NCBI GenBank assembly: GCA_043228905.1
Contig: JBHGNT010000004.1
Span: forward strand, 24,490,001-24,554,000
Length of the DNA stretch: 64,000 nucleotides
Source of the DNA: Azolla caroliniana
Taxonomy: Eukaryota; Polypodiophyta
Direction of reading: 5' to 3'
Below are positions 36,463 to 47,839 of this stretch, piece after piece. Positions within the stretch are counted from its first letter, which is position 1; each line of letters begins with the position of its first letter. Position numbers and translations under genes: made by a program. The notes beneath the pieces are model-generated. The model saw only the letters and a program-made list of their open reading frames with translations, had not been told where the DNA came from and made no database searches.

Positions 36463-39400
36463 AACAAGGCTCTTGTTGTTTCCCATGACTTTATTTCTTT
36501 ATTTTAGTAAGTATTTCTAGATATTTGGTCTTTCCTACCCAAAGTTGCCTCATAGTACATCTTGGGGAATAATGGATTGTATGGATATCATAAAACCACG
36601 TGGTCCTCCATCAACCCATTTTTCATGAATTTTGTTTCTTCAAGCACCTCTCTGCGAGAATCATTGTATATTTGTCTCCAGCTTCATGATATTTCTCGAC
36701 AATTCTCAAATTTTCTTTCAACACTTGTGCACACAACTTTGTACATTCATTTTGTTTTGTGGATTTTCATCTCGACTTGAGGTTTCCCACCAATACTATA
36801 AAGCATAAGAATATATATACCGACATGTCGGTAGTCAATGTTGACTATATGAATGATAACACCCCCGCATTACCTCAACTCTTGTCTTCACTCAATGATC
36901 GATGGTTCAACCACGTCTCGTCTTTTTCTTGTTCTTTTGTGGCATCAAAGTCATATAATTGAGAGAACCCAAGTTCGATCCTCGAAATAGAGCAAGACCC
37001 AATGCACATATTGCAAACCATCTCCCAAGGATGTTAATTGGACACTCTTCTCCCATACAAGGCTCTAGTTTGAGGACATTTTGGTTTCCTTGCGACACAC
37101 TCACTATCAATCTAGTCCAATTCCTAGACACATTCTCTCTTACTTGTAGTTTGCACTCTTAATCACAATGTTCATTAATATTAGGAGTCACTTCTCAACT
37201 CTAAATATGTAACTATGTGAAAGTCGATATAATCTCCAAACAAGATGAAAATATTTAATCCCTTCTTACCTTTCTCAAAATCTATGAATTGCATGTTATG
37301 TGAACAACAAAGTGATATTATTATCCGACATTGCATTTTTTGTATTCTTCTTCAATGCCAGATTGCACTTGTTGCAATTTCATAGTCTTACTAAAAGACG
37401 ACAATCGTAATTTGTAACTATATATTTGTCAATAGTTTCCTAACAACCATATTAGGTATGGCCTAAATAATTGCATGTCAATTTGTCGCATATTCTTCGG
37501 TAACAACAAGATGCTACTTGCCTACGTATGTGCAAGTTAAGGATATTGAAAATATATGATTGGTTAAGCATTCACATTCAAAAGAAAAGACAAAGAGACA
37601 TCTATGCGTAGGCCAGTTTAAGGACAACGAAAATTTATTGGTCAAGAGGAGCGTGCAAAAGTGAAAAGGAAAGTGTTGGCAATGACATTTCGAAAGTGAT
37701 GACGAGGACTAGTTGTGTGTGTGTGTGAACAATAAAGTTATTGTAAAGAGAAGACAAGGTTATTATATATAGAAAAAAAAGTAACAATAACCCCGTTCAA
37801 ATTGTGGACCCTTCCTATGGGTGAACAAGACCCTTTGGGCCCTGGTGCAACAAGGTAAACAAACATGCCACTTTATTTACAATTTAGAAGGACTTTGTGG
37901 GAAGATAAATACAAAAGGCCACTATGGATCAACACTATTATATGCCATTTAGGTCATTCTCAAATATTCAAAACTAGCAAATTTATAAGGATATTTTCTT
38001 GTTTACCACTTAGCCTCCTTTTATTTCAATATTCTTTAGGACTTTGGCTTCCATAAAATATATTCAAATCTATGAGCCAAGCATCTTGTATCAAAATTAA
38101 GAAGGAAGTACTATTACACACACTGGCAGAAAAGAGAGTTGAATTTGCACATGAAATACTCTTCTTATATGCACAATTTGTAAATTACTCATCATTATGA
38201 GTGTGCTTGCTATATACCAAGCTCCGAAGGAAAAAATATGTGATATTGGTGAAATAATATTAGTAAATATCCCACAAATTTAGGTAATTTCAACATTCAC
38301 TTCTAGATTACCAAGTTGTGATTGATTGTATACACATCTTTTTGATAATAGGCAAACTCCCATAATGAAAGTTTCACATTAAGAGGCAATTCTAGATAAT
38401 TGCCTCTAGGAGCTAAAAAATTGTTTGTTGCACTTCTAGCCCACTATGGACAATTTATGAATATATGGATAGGTGTAAAACACCATGAGAACTTGTATCA
38501 TGCAATCATAACCAAACTCCAATATCTGCTAGAAAGGAAAGCTTATAATAATAACATTGGCCATGTTAAGAGTCCAAACTTAACATTAAATTTAACAATA
38601 ATATTGAAGGTATACTTAACCAAATTTTGAACTATGATGCAAGAAACCATCATTTGAAAAGCCCCCCCAGGCATCAAAATTCCACATTCATTAGCTTTAC
38701 TCTTCAAACTTTGAATTAAAAGTAGATATAAATTTTTGATAATTCTTCCCAATGACCCAATTTCTTTTTCCTTGCCACCCATTCAAAGATGTTGGTTTTT
38801 GGATGACAAAATTGCTGAAATGAATTCTAAGTTGAAACACGACGAACTTGTAGTTGAACTTAGAGCCTAGTTTGACAACAAAATAGTACAGTTTATGTTT
38901 CATGATAACATGAATTTTGACTTTTGAGTCACTTTATGTGCGGATAGCGGGAACCAAACCCCCGAACACTTGAATCAAATTACTAATCTTATATCATTTA
39001 GGTCAAGGATGTGCTAGATTGCTAGGAGAATGCCTTGAAATGAAGTAGAAGTCTACAAACAAGAAATTTATCGCAAATGGGTGAAATCCCAATGGTAGAG
39101 AGAATGATACAAGATCTACAAATGCTAATTCTATTAAATTAACACAAAAGAAGGGACCACGGTATAATTTTTAAAAAGTACCTCAAGTTAATAAACTCTT
39201 TCAAGTAGAATCTTAAACTTAACACTAGAAAAACTTGAAAACCCAACTCTTGTTTCCCAAAATATCTCACAGTTTTCTTTATTTCTCCAAATGCCTTTGT
39301 CAACCTACAAAAATAAAGAACTTTGACTAGTGCATGTACTTGAGGGAAAGGTGATAAAATTTCATAGTGCTCAAATAGCGTTCTTGATTGCCTAAGAGGT

Positions 39401-39728
39401 TTGACCAAGGCACTTGGTAAAATAATTAAAAATTACGGTTATTTTTGGGTTCTTTTCCCGTGACATTTATCAACAATGATCCATAAATATATGCATAAAA
39501 AACTAAGTGTTCACCAAAGTAAATAAGAAATAAAGCGTGATATACTATATAGATCACTTAAATGGAATTAAAGAACATAACTCAATATATAGGCCAACCA
39601 CATGACAATAAATAGAACATAACATAAGTAGCATAAATGATCATCCTACAGAGTGATGTAACGATAAGTTACACCAACCAGATTATAAAATGGGAAGGAA
39701 ATGAAATAATTTGAAAGACTTATGATGA
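36463..39728. other. Gene-free stretch
   Basis: No coding, RNA or repeat signature was found apart from short AT-rich words. Frames of 60-90 codons occur on both strands but look random. Confidence 0.5.
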
Positions 39729-39804
39729 CACATGGATGAGGCCAAGAGCTCCATCGGACATTCTCAATCATGTGTCCAATGAATCCCTCGGCCTCATCCA
39801 TGTG
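39729..39804. repeat. Short foldback with 32-bp arms and 12-base loop (microRNA-precursor-like)
   Basis: The arms at 39729-39760 and 39773-39804 pair with five mismatches and no bulges. The outer 15 pairs (CACATGGATGAGGCC with its complement) are perfect. The loop is TTCTCAATCATG. Size and pairing fit a plant MIRNA hairpin or a very small inverted repeat. I recognise no known mature microRNA in it. Confidence 0.65.
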
Positions 39805-41603
39805 AAAAACGCACTGAAAGTGAAAGGGAAGAAGAAGTGGTCATTAGAAAGAGTGTATAAGAGGTATCCCATCATCGGGTTGCACCTATATGAAGAACTT
39901 CTATAAAATATGGTATTGTGAAGTTAAGATAATAAGGACAAAGGAGGATGGGATTTGAACTTGGTCTCGTCTAAAGAGTCACTAAGGCTTGTGGCTATGA
40001 GACCATGTAAACATTGACAACGTCATACTCTTGTGAGTACTCTTTTAGTAGAACAAGTATAAAATAATTTCGGCCTTGAACTTACGTTTTTGCATAGTCA
40101 TCATCATTGTGCTCAATTTCCTCCCCCCATTTTGTTGAGTGGTTTTCAAGTCATTGTGTAAAAAGCCTAGTAAAACGTTAAACTATGGATCTTTTTGTTA
40201 GGAGATCGTTCCAACCACCTTAAACCATCTTGTAAACTTCTTTATATTGTTATGTTGATTGTCAGAGCTAGTATCCTATACAAGCACCTAACCTCCTCCC
40301 TATATTGATTTTGGATGATATCAATGAAATTTGTCAATCTGTTACTCATTCTTCAACATCCCAAGATATTTTCTTCCAAGAAGAAACCATATGACTTCTT
40401 CATAATGTCCATTCATCTTCCTTTGCAGGAGTAAATAAATAGCATCCAATGTATCACAGTTGCATGGGACATTGCTCATTTTTCAACCATCTTCTTCATC
40501 CCACAATCCTTGAAGTCATGGATTTTCTTGTCTCTGATCAATACTAATAGTAAGCGAAAAGTAACCCTAATCACCTCATACTTGGGAAGAATGCACATCC
40601 AATGTTCATCACAAAAGAATCGAGAACAACCCTAGATTGAAACTGTTGATATCATATATGGTAGAGCCTTACATCAGCCTCGTGGTTTTAAGTATTTTTA
40701 AACATAAATCTCAAACATTTGCTTTTCTCAGACATTCTAGGGGATTTTTTGATATCTCAAGCTGCTTTGAAACAAATTTCGCTAAGGATATATCCAATAA
40801 TGTACCCATGTAGCCCAACGTATAAATTTGCTTAGAAAATCACAAAAAATTAACCCCAAACGTTGGACCCAATATATCCAACATTTCATTACCCCATGAG
40901 AATTAGCTCACGTAGGGCCCTCACACTTCTTGGAAACACTACAGTGCATTACAGAAAAGTTGTGAGCCCTCATGAAGTATGGAACTCTGATTTGAATTAA
41001 GGATTGCATTAACTTACGTATGTATTAGGCAGATATCTATTTTATGAATGCATGCATGCAAGCACAAATATATCCATAAACAAGCACATCCAAAACCTCT
41101 AATGTTTCTTCGACGATAAAATTTGAAATACATTGACTTCAAGACTTATTTCAGCAAATGAAAATGAAATTCTTTGCATGAGCAACAACAGAGATGTTCA
41201 TTCTTCATATTTGTACAACAGCTAGCTATTCATGAAGCAAATCTATGCTAGTGACAGTTAATAGCTCACTACATGGAGGATCCAAGATTGATCTTGTTGA
41301 ACTTAGTCCATTAACAATATGCTTTTATCAGATCACGACAACATGCTTATATCTTATGGAAGTTTATAGTGATGGATGAGAACAATTTTTTTGGGTCGAG
41401 AGATGCATATGCATGATACAACAAAGAAAAGCAAAGAAACTGTGCTACAAACTCCACAAGAAAGGTTCAACAAAGAGACACTGGTCCAATGGAATCGGAG
41501 CATTAGAAATCTTATATGCATGCGGTTTCACAAACATATTGCTCAGTAATGAGGAACTTACTTCATAAAACCTCAATTATCTTGGAAGTTGCACATGTGT
41601 TGA
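39805..41603. other. Gene-free stretch downstream of the maturase-like gene
   Basis: I see no coding signature. A tRNA-like B-box (GATTTGAACTTGG, minus sense) is at about 39950. The last 150 bases before 41604 are probably the 3' untranslated region of the neighbouring gene. Confidence 0.45.
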
Positions 41604-42383
41604 CTACAACGAAGAGTCGTGTGAGTCGAAACCCGCTCCTGATTCTTCGGAGATTTTCTTATCTTTGGGTTCTTTGGCACTTCCAAACTTGTATGTCCCC
41701 GTCCGGAGCCGCCTCTGGAGCTTCTTGAACCTCTCGAGATCGATGCCATCCATGGAATCCTCATCATCCGAATCCTCAATGAGATATGTCGGCCTCTCTT
41801 GGGCTTTCAAGTTCTGGTATGCTGCTATGAGCAAGTTCAGGTCTGACGCTACTTCAAGGACATTGATGAAACGTCCATCTGACCCCTTCTTCAGTTTTGC
41901 TAGGCTTTGCTTGATCCGCTCCTTCCTCGGTCGAGGTCTCATTACATCTTGATCACCATCACCATCACCATCACCATCGCCACTGCCTATTGCATCCTTA
42001 CCATGTTCATTCACCTCTTCTCTCATCTCCTTCGCGTTTGTGGACACTTCTTCTGAGAGAGTACCAGATTTCCCAGTCGGGCTTGTCGAGCAGTGGAGGT
42101 ATGGAGAACCTGTTTCAGTCACCATGCAAGTATTCTTTGTAAACCTCCCCCAAAATGGAAAAACGGAAACAACAGAAATGGTTCAAAACGCATGACGAAC
42201 TCTGGACCATGAAAAGATCTTTGTAATCTCCATATCCATGAAACGATGAGCTGATATAGGGAGAGTGTAAAGGTGTGTGTACTCACAGTTGTGAAGCAGG
42301 TTGAGGTTAGGGTTTGTGATGATGGCTCTGCACAAGGCCTTGCCACGGTGCTTCTGGAGAAACAGCCTGCTTAGGATTGCCAT
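41604..42383 (-). CDS. Small, probably mitochondrial protein with group II intron maturase N-terminal-like domain, 2 exons
   Basis: Exons 42287-42383 and 41604-42109 join at a GT-AG intron (42110-42286) in matching phase to encode 200 residues. Residues 1-33 (MAILSRLFLQKHRGKALCRA...) are Arg/Lys-rich and lack acids, as in mitochondrial presequences. An acidic linker contains a (Gly-Asp)n run. The segment RFINVLEVASDLNLLIAAYQNLK, a spacer, then DGIDLERFKKLQRRLRTGTYKF matches in order the RT-0 start of group II intron-encoded reverse transcriptases, where ...AYxxIKxNPG...TLDGxSLExI..L..GSYxFxP is usual. The protein stops soon after, so the polymerase and maturase domains are absent. Such proteins help splice organelle introns. 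I am fairly sure of the gene and less sure of the family. Confidence 0.62.
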
Positions 42384-42476
42384 GGCTTCTTCATGGGACC
42401 ATTTCCCATACAAACGTAGCTGATTGTCTGTTTTTCTTCCCAGGAAGGATCTACTATCTCTCGAGTCTCTAGGACT

Positions 42477-42755
42477 CGGCAACGGTTCCGTTTCGGCTTA
42501 ACCGGTTTGGGGTTCTCCAAACTTGAACCGAGCCGGTTCCTAAACCCAAACCTGTTAAACCTAACCCGGTTTAGGAACCCTTTAAGCCAAGCCGATTAAG
42601 ACTTAACCAGTTTGGGAACCGGTTTTCCCCAAATCGGTTTGGCTTGGCTTCAGCCTTCCCAAACCAAGCTCAAACCGATTAAGGAAGCTCAAGACTTAAC
42701 TTTACCAAACTGAACGTTTAACGGTTCGGTTCAAGCTTGAGCCAACCCATTGCCG
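42477..42755. mobile_element. CGGTT-rich TIR element, copy 1
   Basis: The element starts CGGCAACGGTTCC and ends AACCCATTGCCG, an inverted terminal pair of about 12 bases. The interior is a dense mix of AACCGG/CCGGTT/GGTTTGG words. It sits about 95 bases upstream of the maturase-like gene's start codon. A relative lies at 58659-59082. No clean target-site duplication is visible here. Confidence 0.6.
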
Positions 42756-42840
42756 ATTGCTCTCTCCCATCACCATGGGCATTCCATGTCCCTCTCCACA
42801 TGACGGTTTGGCTAGATGATTGGACATGCATTTAGTTGGT

Positions 42841-42871
<31 letters not shown>

Positions 42872-42884
42872 TGGGAATCTCGTT

Positions 42885-43215
42885 AATACATTCATGTGCG
42901 TTTGGTGGTCACCTAAGAGCACTTCATCAGGGCCACCATGTCCTATATTGTCATGTATGTTCATTCATTCAAGTGTTTCATTTCAATGGCTACGGTCAAT
43001 GGTCATCGTGGACATGCATTTGGTTGGTAGTCCTCGATGAGCACTTGTTCGAGGCCATCATGTCCTACCCCGTCTTGCCTGTTCATTCGAGTGTCTCATT
43101 TCGATGGCCATGACCAACAGTCATCGCAGACATGCATTCGATGGTGGTCACCAATGAGCACTTGTTTGGGGCTACCCTATTTTGTCCCGTTTGGTTCACT
43201 TTGATGGCCATGGAT
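42885..43215. repeat. Tandem repeat, about 117-bp unit, nearly three copies
   Basis: The shared phrases are GACATGCATT, GATGAGCACTTGTT and CATTTCGATGGCCA; GACATGCATT occurs at about 43012 and 43128. The first copy, near 42895, is the most diverged. Confidence 0.75.
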
Positions 43216-44902
43216 GGTCAAGACCTCCTCCATGCCTCAAGTTGGGCCCCCCGTATGAGAGCGCGTCATCACCTTGGTCACCCTCCTCATCTTGAACATC
43301 CCCAACCTCTTATCCATACGAATTTCTTCACCTTGATGAACCCATAATTTCCGGGCATGCCCTTTCTACATTGAAGTTTTGTTTTGATAGTGGCATTGAG
43401 TTGTTCATCTTATGGTGTGCCGGGTTTAAAGTAGAACTATGATTTCTTTAACCTTCTTTTCCTTTGGCATGAGATTCATTATTGACACGTTGATCTCTCT
43501 CTATCATGGGTTGACTGTGTTTCACAAGACCTACCTATCATGGCTTTCCTCAATACATGGATTCTACATATTGTGCCTTTTCATGTACACCACTCGTTTA
43601 TGCATAGTGGAGAGCTCTCCCTCCCCCATTTGCAACTTTGGGAGGAGGCTTCTCTTTTGCGACCTCTATAGTCATTCATGTAATGTCCTTCGTTCTTGTG
43701 TTCTTGAGTAGATTCTTTCGTAGGAATAAGTTGATTGTCGAAAGAGCATTTAAACAAATGGTGGTTGTGATCACCATCAAAACGAGGAATTTAAGGAACA
43801 TTATTACTAATCTCTTAAATATCATTGTACTTGCTATGCTGAAATAATCATGAAACAAATGTGACAAGGAAAATCTTAACCAAAAATGATAAGAGATTAA
43901 AAGAAAAAAGGTTAACAAATTAAGCAGTTGTGTTTTCTCTACGAAATCGATCTTGTGATTATTCTTTCTTCTTTGTACATAAAATGTCTCGAGTTCAAAT
44001 ACCTCTAGCCTATGCTATACTCCTTACCCTTATCGTTTGTATCTCTTCATTTAGCCAAAATCATCTTCTTGAATTTTCTCCAACTCTATCTATCTATCTC
44101 CTTGTCTCAAATTCCCATTCTTCCACTCAAGCATATCACGATCCCAAGTGAGAGCAAAACATCCCAACACTTGTGTTAATCAAGAAGCTTTAAGCTCATA
44201 CAAGGGACTAGTCCAATTTACAAGGCTAACGATAAAGCTCTTTTGGATATAATTGCATTGGATGGCATAACCCAATTGAGGTTCATTTTATTTTACATTG
44301 GAACATTTCAGAACAAGGAAGAGGTTAACTAAACTCAATTCAAAATACATGAGAACCTATTCCATTTATATAATTCTCAAAAGGGATACCGATTAACTGC
44401 CTGCATGGATTCCTATATGTGATGTTCCCAATCTGCAGATTTATGGAGCTTTCACTGGATATTTTCATATTTGGAGATCTATGCTCAGATATTAACATTA
44501 ATGTTAATACGTATATTCCATCTAATTCCTAAGGCTAACAATGGCTAATTATATTGCAGCAATTAACCATGCATAGTTATTTAAACGAAAAGAGGGGACT
44601 TGTATTAGGAAAATGAAAATTGACAGCAAATTAATTTCTAAATGCAAATTAATCTAATTTAATTGAGATTTAATTGCAATCCTGTGAAAACTAGAAATAA
44701 GTCAAATCAAATGTTGAACCAATATTTCCATTGCATTGGAAGAGATTTACCTTCAATGTTTGGTAACTTTTTATATGGATTTGAACTGCCAACTCAAACA
44801 ACACTAAACTCTTCAGTATATAAAAAGAATCACTTACATAATGTCTTTATGATTTATCATGTGGGATTAAACAAAGGATGATCATGCAAAATTCCAAAAT
44901 TG
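43216..44902. other. Intergenic stretch
   Basis: Open frames of 70-90 codons at 43439-43847 have no domain. No repeat or RNA is recognised. Confidence 0.45.
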
Positions 44903-45260
44903 TTAGGTTTGTTGCTTCTGTTTTGCTTTGTATTTCCATGTTTGCACAGCCTCCTCAACGGCATTTTTAGCTCTTGAAATATCTTCATTAGAAAATTTGT
45001 GTTCTAGAATTCCCAAAGGACCAGGTTGAAGCACATCAATCACTTTAGCCAAGTCTTGTTCAAATGTTCTAAAAATAATAAAACCAAGAAATAGTTCACA
45101 AATGAACATCTCCACACACTTGCACATGAAAAAAACTCCAATATCTAATGAGCCATCTGTTATTTCCACCAATGCCTCTATGTTTTTGTCATTTTCCCAA
45201 ATGACCATGGTGAACCCCAAAAGAGAAAGAGTGCCATATAATTGCTCAAATCAACATATA
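44903..45260 (-). CDS. 3' exon of an unrecognised membrane-associated protein (partial gene)
   Basis: The minus strand stays open for about 118 codons after a possible acceptor (GATTTGAG) near 45260, in otherwise stop-rich DNA. The protein reads LYGTLSLLGFTMVIWEN, an acidic stretch, a hydrophobic segment (ICELFLGFIIF) and then a soluble tail: DLAKVIDVLQPGPLGILEHK and EDISRAKNAVEEAVQTWKYK. The tail looks conserved and natural, with the stop at 44903. An alternative is that only the last 50 residues are exon, because TATTTTTAG at about 45070 is a good acceptor. I do not recognise the family. Confidence 0.5.
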
Positions 45261-45954
45261 ATTACTCAAGAGGGGGTTGCCAAGCGCAATTAGGAGTATA
45301 ATTAAAACTTAGGGCCATTTGGACCTTTGGGAAACAAAGAGAAACCCAAGTTATGTAGGATTTTTTCCAAAACTCAGCTATTATTAACCCTCGTTGAACA
45401 TTAGACCCATGTTTGAGCATTAGAAATTGCCAAAAGGCAATTAGCCTTCATCTAAATAAGTTGAAATGATTTCTCCAAGTTTCCTAGGCTTTTTTATTCT
45501 AAAATACCTCAAAAGTTGGAGTCACCTCTCCAACTTTCGATTTCAAAATTTCAAGGTGATTTTCAAATAAAGTAAGAGCAAATTACATTGATGTAAACTT
45601 GGAATTCTATGAACATCAATATGATTACAGACATGTTTTCAAAACCTTGGATTACTGATAAAAAAAATTTAAAAATCACTCACTTAAATGATAATAAACC
45701 ATTGGATAAAATCTGACGAAGAAACCTTCCCATTGTTCAAACTTGTCACGCTAACTGTTTGATAATGAAAGAAAAGGGCAAAAGCACAAAACACCAGAAA
45801 AAAAAAGAAAACTGAATAAATTAGGACTAACAACATTTACTCAAATATAATCAGCAACTTGTCAAGAGAAATCTCTAATAAGAAAATATTTGTAAAAAAT
45901 GTATATAAGGATGGAGTTACATTCAATTATATTAGCAACTGCGCTTAAATAAAC

Positions 45955-46029
45955 CTTCATGTTTTTATCCTGTTTGGGTCTTTTAACCGGTCCTAATGCA
46001 ATGCCAATCATTACTAATAGCATATTATC
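45955..46029 (-). CDS. Possible middle exon of the same gene
   Basis: A 75-base segment bounded by ATGTTAG and AAG/GTTTAT encodes DNMLLVMIGIALGPVKRPK and six more residues in phase 0. A hydrophobic helix plus a basic loop fits a membrane protein. The evidence is only splice-site and composition based. Confidence 0.3.
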
Positions 46030-46035
46030 CTAACA

Positions 46036-46770
46036 TTTTTCATGGCCAATCAGAAACCTAGTTTTGTTGGGAGAAAAGTATTTCCATATTTACTAGTTCA
46101 GGTAAGCACAAAGATTTAATAATGACAGTTTTTCATTTCATAGACAATACAAAGACATGTTTCTAGCCTTGGTATTTGCAGCAAGCTAAGAATGCAAAGA
46201 GCCCGGATGGCTTAGAGAATTAAAGAATTAAGTTGTCCTGTTAAGTTAGTTCTCTCTTTATATGTAAAATGACAAAAACCTCTTTTGTCTTTAGATTGAG
46301 GCATTGGAATCAAACCACTGCCATAAACAAGAGAGAAGACTTTGAATTATGTTGAGGAGGTTCATTAGATTTTGGTGGGCACCCCGACATGGGATCACAA
46401 AAGCCCCAAAAACACTCTCATTTTTCATGGCCAATCAGAAACGTAGTTTTACTTGAAAAAACATATTCATTGAATTTTAGAATGGAAGTTTCAATTTATA
46501 GCCTATACAAAGCTATGTTTCTAGCCTAGGTATTTGCAGCAAGCTAAGAATGCCAAAATCTTGAATAGCATTGAAAATAAGAGGATTAAGTTGTTCCTAT
46601 TTAGGACTATACTTGAGTAAGTTCTCTCTTTACATTTAGGATTACAAAACCCTCTTTTGTCTCTAGGTTGAGGCATTGGATGCACAAACCACTGCCATAA
46701 ACAAGAGAAAAGCCTTTGAATTATATTGGGTAGTTCATGATATTTTGATGGCACAAAAGCACCAAAAAAC
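46036..46770. repeat. Tandem duplication, 395-bp unit, two copies
   Basis: CATGGCCAATCAGAAAC at 46041 recurs at 46436. The following order (TTTCTAGCC, TATTTGCAGCAAGCTAAG, GTTCTCTCTTTA, CACTGCCATAAACAAGAGA) is kept in both copies, with small deletions in the second. The duplication lies inside what may be an intron. Confidence 0.9.
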
Positions 46771-46949
46771 ACCATACCATCCTTGTGTAGATTAGAATTG
46801 AACATGATGAATTCTTATACTCTATTTTCGAGTGAATATGCATATTGAAGAATAAGATACATGAGCAATAAAAAATTCAGGTATTACACGTCAAACAAAA
46901 AACAAATTGTATTTATAGAAAGAAAGAAAGAAACATACGGAATTGGTTG

Positions 46950-47129
46950 AACACACATACAGACACATCCGAGCTGGCAGAAGAAGAAAATTCTTTCAGA
47001 TAGATTTCTGCGCTCTGGAAGAAAACAGAGATGTGTTAGTTTTTCTCTGGTTTTCTTGGTAGCGATTGATGTTGCAGGAAAGCGAAAGCTAAAACACAGA
47101 GAAAAAGAAAAACACGTAGAGAAATTCAT
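46950..47129 (-). CDS. Possible first exon (plastid-transit-like N-terminus)
   Basis: From the ATG at 47129 the frame reads MNFSTCFSFSLCFSFRFPAT and then a basic stretch (KKTREK, PERRNLSER). This Ser/Phe/Arg-rich start without acids resembles a chloroplast transit peptide. Upstream (minus sense) is a (CTT)n leader at 47238-47272, as is common in plant 5' leaders. Linking it to the exons at 45955 and 44903 is a guess based on order and strand. Confidence 0.3.
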
Positions 47130-47237
47130 TTCCAAATGGAGCACCTTTTTGTTTTGCTTCCAACCCTGATCTGATCTGATCCGAATCGTGAAGGAGAAGC
47201 TCCATCCAGAGGACAAAAAACCATATACATATACAGC

Positions 47238-47272
47238 AAGAAGAAGAAGAAGAAGAAGAAGAAGAAGAAGAA
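47238..47272. repeat. (AAG)n microsatellite
   Basis: About 11 to 12 uninterrupted AAG triplets lie upstream of the possible first exon on the minus strand. Confidence 0.95.
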
Positions 47273-47423
47273 TCATACATTAGGGGCATGTCAGCTAATT
47301 TTGTAAACCATTCCCAAGGTTATTTTTTTATCAATTTATAGACCGAATTAAACAAAGTTCAAACATAGCGTAGAACGGAGCTTGGATCCGCAATCATACT
47401 ATGCCAATGCAGCTCGAGTCGGA

Positions 47424-47838
47424 GTTTATTTTTCAATGAAGGTGAGGGGACTGAGAAGTTTCACATGCACTCATATGATGGGTGAAGAGAGATCCAAACT
47501 TCTATGACATTTGTGAGAGCGAGGCTTGTGAAGGATCAGATTGAAGTTCTGGAACAAGACGTGAAGAAGTAGATTGAAGTTTTAAGAAATCAAGTTGGGT
47601 TTTTGACAAGCAAGAATGATAACTAGCAATGAGAAGTTTATTTTTTCGATGAAGATGGGGAGACTAAGAAGTTTCACATGCATACATGATGGGTGGAGAG
47701 AGATTCAAACTTCAATGACACTTGTGAGAGGCTCGTGAAGGATCAGGTTGAAGTTCAGGAACAAGACATGAAGAAGTAGATCGAGTTTTTAAGCAATCAA
47801 GTTGGGTTGTTGACAAGCAAGAAGGATACCTAGCAATG
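47424..47838 (+). repeat. Tandem duplication, 213-bp unit, of worn coding-like sequence
   Basis: The two copies (AGAAGTTTCACATGCA at 47454 and 47667) share every phrase. With stops ignored, both translate to a coiled-coil-like string (VKDQVEVQEQDMKK, IEFLSNQVGLLTSKKD). This looks like a duplicated coiled-coil segment of a dead transposon-type protein. Confidence 0.75.
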
Positions 47839-47839
47839 A

